This document shows positions 1 through 8,757 of a stretch of 26,133 nucleotides of DNA, one piece after another (the first letter of the stretch is position 1; every line of letters starts with the position of its first letter). The translations under genes and the position numbers were made by a program. The notes below the pieces were generated by a model. It was given only the letters and a program-made list of their open reading frames with translations. It did no database searches and had not been told where the DNA came from. The DNA comes from JBQTJN01 sp052387095 (GTDB taxonomy: Bacteria; Pseudomonadota; Alphaproteobacteria; Micavibrionales; Micavibrionaceae): positions 1-26,133 of the forward strand of contig JBQTJN010000081.1 in NCBI GenBank assembly GCA_052387095.1, written 5' to 3'.

Positions 1-154
1 AGGCGGACTTGAACAGGCTCTTTTCGTAAGAAGGCAGGCTTATATAGTGCTTGAGGCGACCGCGGCCGGAGTCGGCATGGGCTGTAGAAGGCAGCGCACA
101 GGTAAAAAACATCAAAACGGCTGCTAAAACGCATTTTGTGCAATTGAAGTTCAT
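1..154 (-). CDS. Start of a secreted protein of unknown function (cut by window edge)
   Basis: About 51 N-terminal residues are visible, reading leftwards from an ATG at 154 with an AAAGG-type ribosome binding site just upstream. The first residues form a clear Sec signal peptide: a short polar start with one Lys, a hydrophobic core (LAAVLMFF), then a small-residue cleavage site ending in AHA before DSGRGR. The mature protein is therefore exported to the periplasm or beyond. Too little remains to name a family. The gene is divergent from the aldehyde dehydrogenase at 273, and a palindromic repeat fills the space between them. The signal peptide is well supported; the function is unknown. Confidence 0.7.
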   Translation of the reverse strand, partial: MNFNCTKCVLAAVLMFFTCALPSTAHADSGRGRLKHYISLPSYEKSLFKSA

Positions 155-176
155 CGTAACCTTTACTATCTTCATA

Positions 177-257
177 GATGTCATTCTGAGCGAAGCGAAG
201 AATCTCGTCAAATTATAAAGATCCTTCCACCCGCTGCGCGGCTGTCAGGATGACATC
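177..257. repeat. Palindromic intergenic repeat, GTCATTCTGAGCG type
   Basis: The ends form an inverted repeat: GATGTCATTCTG at 177-188 and CAGGATGACATC at 246-257, matching at 11 of 12 positions. The interior carries the GAGCGAAGCGAAG motif common in dispersed bacterial repeats. It lies between two divergent genes and would form a long hairpin in either transcript. It is related in style to, but distinct from, the GTCATTGCGAG repeats elsewhere in the window. Confidence 0.65.
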
Positions 258-272
258 AGGAAAAGGAATCAT

Positions 273-1787
<1,515 letters not shown>

Positions 1788-1958
1788 CGTTTTTTTAACC
1801 CAAAATTTGTCATAATTAAATAGTAAGTCGAATCAGAGGGTTCGCGACTTGACGTAACCTCTTGGGAACGTTATGACTGCGAAACTTACAAAAATGATCT
1901 AAGTCACCGAAAGGAATGAGATATATATTTCTCTTCCACAGGGGTTTTTGAAATAATT

Positions 1959-1988
1959 TTGCGTAAACACCCTCTTTTCGGTTACGAT
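1959..1988 (+). promoter_or_regulatory. Possible promoter for the DUF465 gene
   Basis: TTGCGT (1959-1964) and TACGAT (1983-1988) are separated by 18 bases, in an AT-rich stretch about 30 bases upstream of the DUF465 start codon. Both boxes match the sigma-70 consensus only partly, so this is a weak call based on spacing and position. Confidence 0.3.
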
Positions 1989-2019
1989 AAAACTATAAAT
2001 CAGAAACAGGAGATTGCTT

Positions 2020-2214
2020 ATGACCGCACGTGGATTGTCGACTGCTCAATCACGACTGGAAGCGTTGAAACAAAAACATTCTATTCTTTCCATGCGTGTT
2101 GAGGAAGCCTACAAAACTCTTTCCACAACTGATTTTTATCTGAAGCAGCTCAAAAAGGAAAAGCTAGTTCTCAAGGAAAAAATTGAAGGGGTCCGGCGTA
2201 AAGCTGCGAATTAG
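2020..2214 (+). CDS. DUF465 / YdcH-family small helical protein
   Basis: A 64-residue charged protein predicted to be almost entirely helical. It has the family pattern of an N-terminal LEALKQKHSIL helix and a second Lys/Glu-rich helix (LKQLKKEKLVLKEKI), probably forming a helical hairpin. DUF465 proteins are common in Alphaproteobacteria, often in several copies, and have no settled function. The ATG at 2020 is preferred over an in-frame TTG at 2014 because CAGGAG at 2007-2012 sits seven bases before it. A strong terminator follows at 2257. It is transcribed alone, convergent with the TrcR-like gene. Confidence 0.8.
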   Translation: MTARGLSTAQSRLEALKQKHSILSMRVEEAYKTLSTTDFYLKQLKKEKLVLKEKIEGVRRKAAN

Positions 2215-2256
2215 GCCCCGCAAGGAATTACCCTCTGCATTTTGCATTTTTGGGGA

Positions 2257-2287
2257 AACGGCCGGTCTGATCCGGCCGTTTTCTTTT
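2257..2287 (+). terminator. Rho-independent terminator after the DUF465 gene
   Basis: A perfect 9-bp stem, AACGGCCGG (2257-2265) with CCGGCCGTT (2272-2280), closes a 6-base loop. It is followed by TTCTTTT. The hairpin lies between two convergent genes and could also slow transcription coming from the opposite strand, although the T tract is weak on that side. Confidence 0.85.
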
Positions 2288-2301
2288 GGGCGGCGTGAGG
2301 G

Positions 2302-2994
2302 TTACTGATCGCCCTGGTCGGTGCTGCTTTTTTTTAGGAAGTTCGAGAAATCAAATCCTGTCGAGGCTGGTTTTTCTTCCAGAGGCGCCTGTTCGGCGGC
2401 AAGACGCGCGGCGCGCTCGGCCTTGACCTTTTCCGGATCCTTGCCTGCAGCCTTGAGGCCCTTGTTCACGGCCTTCTCATACTCTGCGTAGGTGCAGAGC
2501 ATCAGCTCAACCGGGTGGCGCGGGCGCAGCGTGGCTGCGGCCGGGTGCGTGCGGTCGCGGACGGAATTGATGGTGGGCTTGGTTGTGCCGACCAGCTTGC
2601 AGATCTGTGCGTCCTTGATTTCAGGATTGTGCTTGAGGATGTAAGCAATGGCATCCGGCTTGTCGCCGCGCTTGGATACGGGCGTGTAGCGGGGACCCTT
2701 GGCGCGGATTTTAACCTGCGGCAGATCGCTGCGAGATTCACGCATCACATAGTTCGGGTCGGCCTGGCCGCGCTCGAGTTCGTCTTGTGTCAGTTCTTTG
2801 TTCTCGACCGGGTTGCGTCCCACCATGCCTTTGCCGATATCTTCATTGGCGAGAGCTTCGATCTCGATTTCGGTCAGGCCGGTGAAAGATGCGATCTGGC
2901 GGAATGTGAGGACCGTGTTTTCGATCATCCATATGGCCGTAGCCTTGGGCATCAGCAATGTTGCGGGGGCCGGAATTTTCTGTGCGGTTGCCAT
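2302..2994 (-). CDS. trcR: DUF1013 transcriptional regulator (TrcR-like, cell cycle)
   Basis: A 230-residue protein recognised as a DUF1013 member, a family largely confined to Alphaproteobacteria and annotated as cell-cycle transcriptional regulator TrcR. The N-terminal part (about 14-60) includes WMIENTVLTFRQIASFTGL, which looks like a helix-turn-helix. A second such unit appears around 105-145 (DAIAYILKHNPEIKDAQICK, then TKPTINSVRDRTH), consistent with DNA binding. The C-terminal 50 residues are Lys/Ala/Glu-rich and end in a short FDFSNFLKK segment. AAAGGAG lies upstream of the ATG at 2994. The gene stands alone, divergent from the DUF1192-guaC pair. Family assignment is firm; the regulatory role comes from family knowledge. 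Confidence 0.85.
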   Translation of the reverse strand: MATAQKIPAPATLLMPKATAIWMIENTVLTFRQIASFTGLTEIEIEALANEDIGKGMVGRNPVENKELTQDELERGQADPNYVMRESRSDLPQVKIRAKGPRYTPVSKRGDKPDAIAYILKHNPEIKDAQICKLVGTTKPTINSVRDRTHPAAATLRPRHPVELMLCTYAEYEKAVNKGLKAAGKDPEKVKAERAARLAAEQAPLEEKPASTGFDFSNFLKKSSTDQGDQ

Positions 2995-3231
2995 GTGGCG
3001 GTCTCCTTTTAAAAACCTTATATGCTTTCCATGTCCGTCCGGCCTCTTTCAGGCCAGCGGTACCCACTTGAAGTAAAAATTAAGGGGGAACACCCCGTTA
3101 TATAAGGCAAGGAAGGGCGGAATTCCAGAGTTATTTGGTTTTTTGGCCAGAATCTCTCTTTTTTGCATAGTTTCATGGGGTTATAGACCTCAATGAGGCG
3201 ATGGTTTATTCTGATCGGGAAAAGGTGAGCC

Positions 3232-3417
3232 ATGTTTGATGAAGATTTTCTGCCTAAAAAAAAACCGGCGGGCGTGACGCGCAACCTGGTCGATATGTCG
3301 GTCAGCGAGCTTGAGGATTATATTGCCGAGCTCAAGGCCGAGATTAAACGCACTGAAGATGATATTGTGTGCAAGAAGGCCTCCCAGGCCGCCGCGGCCT
3401 CCGTTTTCAAATCATAA
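3232..3417 (+). CDS. DUF1192 small protein
   Basis: A 61-residue protein with the DUF1192 layout: an MFDEDFLPKKKP start, then VDMSVSELEDYIAELKAEI, a helix with heptad-like spacing, and a Lys/Ala-rich end with ASQAAAASVF. DUF1192 proteins are short, conserved in Alphaproteobacteria and of unknown function. AAAAGGTGAG lies just before the ATG. The stop codon is nine bases before guaC, and the guaC ribosome binding site overlaps the stop, so the two genes are very likely co-transcribed. Confidence 0.85.
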   Translation: MFDEDFLPKKKPAGVTRNLVDMSVSELEDYIAELKAEIKRTEDDIVCKKASQAAAASVFKS

Positions 3418-3426
3418 AGGATATTC

Positions 3427-4479
3427 ATGCGTCTCGAAGAAGATACCAAGCTTGATTTCAAAGATGTCCTGATCCGTCCGAAACGCTCGACGCTGTCCAG
3501 CCGCAAAGATGTCGATGTGAGCCGTGAATTTACGTTCAAATGGAGCCGGCAGAATTTTAAGGGCGTGCCGATTATTGCTGCGAATATGGACGGCGTCGGT
3601 ACGGTTGAGATGGCAAAGGCTTTCATCGAGGACGGGAACGGCCTGAATGTCGCGCTGCATAAGCATTATAGCCTTGAAGAACTGGTGAAATTTTTTGGTA
3701 AGCATGGCGGGGCTTCGGTCTGGTACAGCATCGGGCTTGCGAAGGACGACCAGGAAAAGCTGAAAATCTTCCTGAAATCCAAGCCGCAGAAAGAGGGCAA
3801 GGGGATCGAGAAAATTTGTATCGATGTAGCGAACGGGTATTCGCAGCAGTTCATCGATTATATCAAGAAAATCCGCGACATCGTGCCGGACAATATTACG
3901 CTTATGGCGGGGAATGTCGTTACAGGCGAGATGGTGGAAGAGCTGATTTTGGCCGGCATTGACGTGGTTAAGGTCGGCATTGGCCCGGGCAGTGTATGTA
4001 CGACGCGCAAGATGACGGGTGTCGGTTATCCGCAACTCTCGGCGATCATTGAATGTTCAGATGCTGCGCACGGGCTTGGGGGCCTGATCTGTGGCGATGG
4101 CGGCTGCACGGTGCCGGGCGATGTCGCCAAAGCCTTCGGCGGCGGTTCGGATTTCGTCATGCTGGGCGGGATGCTGTCCGGGCACGATCAGGCGGAGCAG
4201 CCGGTCAAAACCGAGGATGGAAAGAAATATGTGATGTTCTATGGCATGAGCAGCGATACGGCGATGAAGAAGCATAAGGGCGGTGTGGCGGAATACCGTG
4301 CCAGCGAAGGCAAAACCGTGAAGGTGCCTTACCGCGGCGATGTCAAAACCAGTCTGCAGGATATTCTGGGCGGATTGCGTTCAACCTGTACATATGTGGG
4401 AGCGCGCAAGCTGAAGGAGCTCTCGAAAAGAACGACTTTTGTGCGGGTTACGCAGCAAATCAACAGCATTTTTGGCTGA
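3427..4479 (+). CDS. guaC: GMP reductase
   Basis: A 350-residue TIM-barrel enzyme of the IMPDH/GMPR family. It reduces GMP to IMP with NADPH, releasing ammonia and returning guanine nucleotides to the purine pool. The N-terminus (LDFKDVLIRPKRSTL, then PIIAANMDGVGT) and the lack of an inserted CBS pair fit GMP reductase rather than IMP dehydrogenase. The catalytic Cys191 lies in GPGSVCTTRKMTGVGYPQ. Downstream are GGGSDFVMLGGMLSGH and the YRASEGK flap region. The length matches the E. coli-type enzyme (about 347). The start at 3427 follows AAAGG at 3416-3420. It is the second gene of an operon with the DUF1192 gene. A repeat element begins nine bases after the stop and may act as the 3' hairpin. 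Confidence 0.95.
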   Translation: MRLEEDTKLDFKDVLIRPKRSTLSSRKDVDVSREFTFKWSRQNFKGVPIIAANMDGVGTVEMAKAFIEDGNGLNVALHKHYSLEELVKFFGKHGGASVWYSIGLAKDDQEKLKIFLKSKPQKEGKGIEKICIDVANGYSQQFIDYIKKIRDIVPDNITLMAGNVVTGEMVEELILAGIDVVKVGIGPGSVCTTRKMTGVGYPQLSAIIECSDAAHGLGGLICGDGGCTVPGDVAKAFGGGSDFVMLGGMLSGHDQAEQPVKTEDGKKYVMFYGMSSDTAMKKHKGGVAEYRASEGKTVKVPYRGDVKTSLQDILGGLRSTCTYVGARKLKELSKRTTFVRVTQQINSIFG

Positions 4480-4487
4480 TTGTTGTC

Positions 4488-4581
4488 CGTCATTGCGAGC
4501 GAATAACATGAGCGAAGCAATCCAGAGGCTAGTGATAGCGACTCTGGATTGCTTCGGTCGCTCCGCTCCCTCGCAATGACG
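4488..4581. repeat. Palindromic repeat, GTCATTGCGAG family, copy 1
   Basis: The outer arms CGTCATTGCGAG (4488-4499) and CTCGCAATGACG (4570-4581) are perfect inverted repeats. Inner arms GAAGCAATCCAGAG and CTCTGGATTGCTTC form a second nested stem. It lies between guaC and the next gene. Related copies occur at 12988, 16223, 21365 and 22014, with a partial copy at 14773. Confidence 0.85.
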
Positions 4582-4666
4582 AGAGATAAATCAGAACTCT
4601 TGCACTTTCCGGTCAGGCTGTTTATGGTTATGCCTTCACGAATAAATTTTACGTCAGGAGACGGTT

Positions 4667-5086
4667 ATGGAAGAGATCGAAACGCGGTTGCGCGAAACAT
4701 CAGACGAATGCCTGAAAAACTTTGTCGCGTGGAAGGCCGATCAGAAAAACGCTACAGCGCGCGAAGGGTTGCATGATGCCATTCACGAGCTGCGCAAGGT
4801 AGCCTCGAGACTTGAAATTGAACTGGCGATCAGCGAGCGCGATCAGCAAGGCCTCAAGCCTATGGCGATCCCGCCGCACCGCGATTCACAAAACCGCAGC
4901 CATGAAGTTGAGCAGGACATGCCGGATTTCAACGGGCCGGATATGGACAATAACGGCAACCGCCCGCCGGCGCCACGCCGCATGCAACCGCGCCAGCAAG
5001 GCGGAGGTGGCGGTGGACCGCGCCGTCATCCCAGTGGTGGACAAGGCCAGATGGGCGGCGGTAACCGCCGTCCGCGCGATGAATAA
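4667..5086 (+). CDS. Unknown protein: helical N-terminus with disordered Gly/Arg/Pro-rich tail
   Basis: A 139-residue protein I do not recognise. Residues 1-65 are charged and look helical (ETRLRETSDECLKNF, then LHDAIHELRKVASRLEIEL). From about residue 70 the chain is low complexity, with Pro/Asn/Arg/Gln and runs of Gly, ending in RRPRDE. The tail is rich in RG, RR and GGG patterns seen in nucleic-acid-binding disordered regions, so an RNA/DNA-associated role is possible but unproven. AGGAG at 4656-4660 supports the ATG. A weak promoter-like pair (TTGCAC at 4600, TATGGT at 4623) lies upstream. Hairpins at 5099 and 5133 end the unit. Confidence 0.7.
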   Translation: MEEIETRLRETSDECLKNFVAWKADQKNATAREGLHDAIHELRKVASRLEIELAISERDQQGLKPMAIPPHRDSQNRSHEVEQDMPDFNGPDMDNNGNRPPAPRRMQPRQQGGGGGGPRRHPSGGQGQMGGGNRRPRDE

Positions 5087-5098
5087 TAAAACACCGTA

Positions 5099-5119
5099 AT
5101 CCCGTTTTTAAAACGGGAT
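5099..5119 (+). other. Perfect 21-base palindrome before the terminator
   Basis: ATCCCGTTTT and AAAACGGGAT flank a single T. In RNA it forms a stem of at least six GC-containing pairs. It lies 13 bases after the stop of the 4667 gene and just upstream of the stronger terminator hairpin at 5133, so it may be an auxiliary 3'-end structure. Confidence 0.5.
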
Positions 5120-5132
5120 CTTAATATTAGAG

Positions 5133-5169
5133 ACCTCGGCTTTCGCCGGGGTTTCGGATTTTGTTTTTT
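5133..5169 (+). terminator. Rho-independent terminator
   Basis: The stem ACCTCGGC (5133-5140) and GCCGGGGT (5145-5152), with one G-T pair, closes a TTTC tetraloop. It is followed by a T-rich tail reaching TTTTGTTTTTT. It ends the 4667 transcript and abuts the stop codon of the convergent methyltransferase gene. Confidence 0.8.
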
Positions 5170-6061
5170 ATGAAAGTTTAAACTCGCCAGTGGCCAGTGC
5201 ATCGGCGAGTTTGTTTTGCGCGCTTCCGGGTTTGAGCGGTTTCGGCTGGCTTTCATGCGGCGCCCAGCCGATCAGGAAAATAATTTCAAAACTGGCGGTG
5301 AGGCGCCCGTCTTTATCCGTGAAGTGTTCGCGGTAATATTTTTCCGCCGCTGTGAAATATCTTTTACCGGTGAATTTTTTATCTCGCCCGCGGATGATGT
5401 TGCCTTCGCTCATGTGACGTAAATCGGCCAGCAGTTTCATCATATCGCCATAGGTGACGGTCAGAATTTCTGAATCGATAACGGGCAGGGCGAATCCCGC
5501 CCTTTGCATGAGGGCGCCCATCTGTTGTTTGTCGGCGAACGGGAAGACACGCGGGCTGGCGCCGCCTTTAAGTTCGATTTCCGCGCGAGTGAGGGAATCG
5601 CGCAGTTCAAAAAGCGTTTCACCCCCGAACATCGCCGCGAGGAACAGCCCGTCCGGTTTCAGGGCGCGCCGTATCTGGATCAGTGCGCCGGGCAGGTCAT
5701 TGATGCTGTGCAAATCGAGAACACTGAAGACGAGATCGAGCGAATGATTGGCGAAGGGCATGAGCTCAGGGTCGGCCTGCACGCGCGGTCCCGTGTGTGC
5801 GGCAAGCAACTCGCAGGATATATCCGTACTGATGATGGTTTCGATGTCGTTCAGGTTATTGAGTATGTTTTTGTTTATGCGACAGCCTGTTACGAGAGTG
5901 CACTGAAATTCGCGTTTTATGTCTGAAAGACGTTCTGCCAGTGTTTTCGCGGCCCAGTCGATCAGGAAAGCGGCATTCTTTAGATCAGCAGCGCGGCGGC
6001 TACGAATTTTCCGCAGGAGAAGGCGGTCAAAAATCTCGATGCCGTCTTTCTGGCTAGCCAT
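5168..6061 (-). CDS. NDUFAF5-like (BioC-related) SAM-dependent methyltransferase-fold protein
   Basis: A 297-residue protein resembling alphaproteobacterial homologues of human NDUFAF5, a complex I assembly factor that hydroxylates an arginine of NDUFS7. Diagnostic stretches are the IFDRLLLRKIRSRRAA N-terminus, SVLDLHSINDLPGALIQIRR, LKPDGLFLAAMFGGETLFEL, the GGASPRVFPFAD segment, and C-terminal SFEIIFLIGWAPHESQPKPL. The usual Gly-rich SAM loop is degenerate here (residues 54-64, CTLVTGCRINK). The ATG at 6061 is chosen because the longer reading frame runs into the upstream gene; the start overlaps that gene's stop by eight bases, implying coupled translation. Family assignment is good; reaction and target are inferred. 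Confidence 0.8.
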   Translation of the reverse strand: MASQKDGIEIFDRLLLRKIRSRRAADLKNAAFLIDWAAKTLAERLSDIKREFQCTLVTGCRINKNILNNLNDIETIISTDISCELLAAHTGPRVQADPELMPFANHSLDLVFSVLDLHSINDLPGALIQIRRALKPDGLFLAAMFGGETLFELRDSLTRAEIELKGGASPRVFPFADKQQMGALMQRAGFALPVIDSEILTVTYGDMMKLLADLRHMSEGNIIRGRDKKFTGKRYFTAAEKYYREHFTDKDGRLTASFEIIFLIGWAPHESQPKPLKPGSAQNKLADALATGEFKLS

Positions 6062-8678
6062 TGTGGAGTGCCGGTTTATCGGTGTTATCGATTTTTTCGA
6101 ACAGCGTTTCGAATTCGCTGAGTTGCTGTTCAAAATCGCTTACGAGACTGGGCATTGGTCCTGCAACATCCTTCGCCGGCGTGGATTTAGTCTCCGGAAT
6201 GTTTTCGGGCGACGGAGTTTGCGGCTTCTGTGCCGCCGGCATTACAGACGGAGCTTGTATCACGGGTTTTCCTTTTGGCCGGTCAATAATGGGAGCAAGG
6301 CGGTAACTCATGGGAATGGTCCATTGCGGCCCCTGGTCCGCTGGTCGTTGTTTGATGTTAGCCTGCAGCTGTAATTTTGCGTCGAGTTGCAGGGTTTCGT
6401 GCAGCATGCGGTAGGAGCGGCCGAGAATGGCCATGAGATTCGTATCCCAGACCATTTGGGCGCGTTTGCCCCGCGAATCGAGGTTCTGCCACCGCGAGGC
6501 GCTTTGCCACATGAGCATGACCTGGTAGAGCGGCATGAAGGTGCGGCCGGGATCTTTCATAAATTTTGACGGGACGGCGACGGCGAAGGGATAAATTTTC
6601 TGCGGCGTGATGCCGATATAATTATAATAGGATTCACCCATCTTCAGTACCATTTCGGGCATGACGGAGAATTTTTCTGCGACAAATTTGCGCGCCTGTT
6701 TCATGTCGGTAATATCCGGCGGTAATTCAAAACTGATGGCGGAGGCTGTCAGACCATTCCCTTCGCGGCGCTCAGGCACAGGTGTCTGGTCGAGATGAAA
6801 CCCGGCGTGAATCTGGCCGCTGATATCGGAGCTAAGTGGTAAAACTACGGCGGTATTACATGTGCGGCCGTCGTAAATTGCGAAATCGACATCCTGCGCG
6901 CTCAGACCGGCGACGCTGCCGCGAACCTGTCCTTCTTCGACGAAGGTTGAGTGAATGGCGCGCAGTTCACCGGAAGCACCCTTTACTTCGCGGAATCTTT
7001 TATCTTCGATGCCTAGATTGGCCAGCGCCTTGCGCAGAGATTTGCTGCCCGAGATTTCACCGGCTTCGAATTTCATGCGTTTGTCCGTCCATGTTTCGGC
7101 TTTCAGCTCAAGATGCTGAAAAAGAGACAGAATCTGTAACTCAAGTCGCGAATGCGGTATCATGCCGACAGTGATAGCGTTCAGCACCTGCTGTGCGTCG
7201 AATTCACGCAGCAGCCCTTTGGCCTGGAAGCGGTCTTTCTGGCCGATGATGCCGCGCGGCATGACGGCCTCTTTTGAGCGGTGAATGCGCAGGTAAAAAG
7301 TCGAGACGTGTTCATCGATATATTCCGGCGCAGGGTAGTATTCCGGGCCCTTGAGTAGTAATTCTCCGTCTTTGGGTTTGAGCGAGAGATAGTCACGGGC
7401 GAATAACACCGCGCTCTTAACGTCATTTTGCTCGTTCCCGTTAAGGCGCGCCCTTTCAACGGCAACAGGTTCGATCATGTGCGAGGACCAGAAGCGCTGG
7501 TCGAGATTGACACCCTTACGCGGCACGGCGTTGACGATACTGCGCGCGATGCCGTCATGGAGGTAGATTTTAAGCTGGCCTTCCTCATCGACATCATAGG
7601 GGATGATTTCGCTTAGATTTATATTGCGGCTGACGATGTCGGAGAGCTTGCCTGTTTTCTGGTCGCGTAGCGTTGTGATCCTGATCTCGCTGATGCCGAT
7701 ATTCGATGGGCGGCGTTCCTCGATATAAAGGCTTTTGCGTTCGGGCATTTTATAGGCCACAGCGACATAACAGGTTGGCGGGTTATCCATCGGCGCGCCG
7801 TAATCATCGAACAGCGCAAAACGCCCCTCGAATTTTTTGGTGATGATTTCATCTTCCCAGTGCGGTGCGGCATATTGCAGGCGGGCCCCGAGGACACGCA
7901 TTTCACGGTGAAAATCCGACATGGTGAAAAAAGTATATTCAACGGGGAGCTGAGTTTCCCAGTGCTCGCGGTCATCCTTGCGCATGATGAATTCATAGGC
8001 CCATTTATGCGGGACACGGAACAAACGCGTTTTTGGAATACGGGGCGGGAGCTCTTCGAGGAAGAACCCGCCTGTGCCCGCGTCCTGACGAGGGCGTGCG
8101 TGTTCGGAATACCAGACGAGGAGGTCCGCATCTGACATACCGCGCAGGGAATTATTTTTGCTGGCGGTATCAGGCATTTCGAGCAGAACATATTCACCGG
8201 CAGGGGGCTGTGCGTAATCGCGCACGAACATGACGCCACCCTTTTTTAAGATCTTAAACTGGCGGGCAAGGACATCGCTGATAATTCTTTCGTTGTAGTG
8301 CGAGGCTGAATAAATTTCATGCAACACGTCGGAATTGATAACCGCGTCAATGGATTCCGGTTGTAAGGATGGATCCGCCGCATCGCCCAGCATGAATTCA
8401 AGATTGTGAAGCTCGTATTGCTGTTTCGCCTTGTTGATGTTGCGTTTATCGCGGTCGAGGCCAATGAAGCGGAGCTTCGGACTCATGGCCGCCATGGCGT
8501 AGGTCATCGTGCCGGTGCCGCAGCCCATATCGACGATCTTGCTGCGCTCATCCAGCAACAGGTGCGAGAGGGTGAACCACGCCTTGCGGATTGTCTCACG
8601 GTCGATATTCTTGAGCAGCTCGTTGCGCCGCTCAATGTATGACTCCGTTTCCGGGTATAATTCGTCGTTCATAGCCAT
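6054..8678 (-). CDS. Large fusion: class I methyltransferase plus long unknown region with possible degenerate Nudix-like folds
   Basis: An 874-residue protein starting at the ATG at 8678, after an AAAAGG site; the frame extends further upstream but would overlap comF. Residues 48-57 carry the SAM-binding loop (IVDMGCGTGT), followed by GLDRD (73-77), LGDAAD (97-102) and LKKGGVMFVRD (144-154), a complete class I methyltransferase fold in the first 160-200 residues. I do not recognise the remainder. Two stretches, about 355-465 (ending GPEYYPAPEYIDEHVSTFYLRI minus its last residues) and about 605-702 (FELPPDI, then KMGESYYNYIGITPQKIYPF), have the order of motifs of Nudix hydrolases but lack the REXXEE metal-binding helix. 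A Pro-rich linker (795-840) and acidic helical end follow. Function unknown. Confidence 0.75.
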   Translation of the reverse strand: MAMNDELYPETESYIERRNELLKNIDRETIRKAWFTLSHLLLDERSKIVDMGCGTGTMTYAMAAMSPKLRFIGLDRDKRNINKAKQQYELHNLEFMLGDAADPSLQPESIDAVINSDVLHEIYSASHYNERIISDVLARQFKILKKGGVMFVRDYAQPPAGEYVLLEMPDTASKNNSLRGMSDADLLVWYSEHARPRQDAGTGGFFLEELPPRIPKTRLFRVPHKWAYEFIMRKDDREHWETQLPVEYTFFTMSDFHREMRVLGARLQYAAPHWEDEIITKKFEGRFALFDDYGAPMDNPPTCYVAVAYKMPERKSLYIEERRPSNIGISEIRITTLRDQKTGKLSDIVSRNINLSEIIPYDVDEEGQLKIYLHDGIARSIVNAVPRKGVNLDQRFWSSHMIEPVAVERARLNGNEQNDVKSAVLFARDYLSLKPKDGELLLKGPEYYPAPEYIDEHVSTFYLRIHRSKEAVMPRGIIGQKDRFQAKGLLREFDAQQVLNAITVGMIPHSRLELQILSLFQHLELKAETWTDKRMKFEAGEISGSKSLRKALANLGIEDKRFREVKGASGELRAIHSTFVEEGQVRGSVAGLSAQDVDFAIYDGRTCNTAVVLPLSSDISGQIHAGFHLDQTPVPERREGNGLTASAISFELPPDITDMKQARKFVAEKFSVMPEMVLKMGESYYNYIGITPQKIYPFAVAVPSKFMKDPGRTFMPLYQVMLMWQSASRWQNLDSRGKRAQMVWDTNLMAILGRSYRMLHETLQLDAKLQLQANIKQRPADQGPQWTIPMSYRLAPIIDRPKGKPVIQAPSVMPAAQKPQTPSPENIPETKSTPAKDVAGPMPSLVSDFEQQLSEFETLFEKIDNTDKPALHNG

Positions 8679-8757
8679 GAAAAAAAGCCTTTTCGCTCCT
8701 CCGGCAAGCTTATATCCTATCACCCGTGCCGATTGTACATAAACTTTGGGAAAAGTC

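Noticed and set aside
2515..3012. 165-residue plus-strand frame opposite the TrcR-like gene
   Set aside because: It is a shadow of a conserved regulator; no supporting start signal.
3412..4035. 207-residue minus-strand frame across guaC
   Set aside because: It is antisense to a conserved enzyme with intact catalytic residues; the composition is that of a codon-bias shadow.
6062..6133. 24-residue N-terminal extension of the NDUFAF5-like protein
   Set aside because: It is read out of frame through the end of the upstream gene; the family N-terminus begins at the ATG at 6061.
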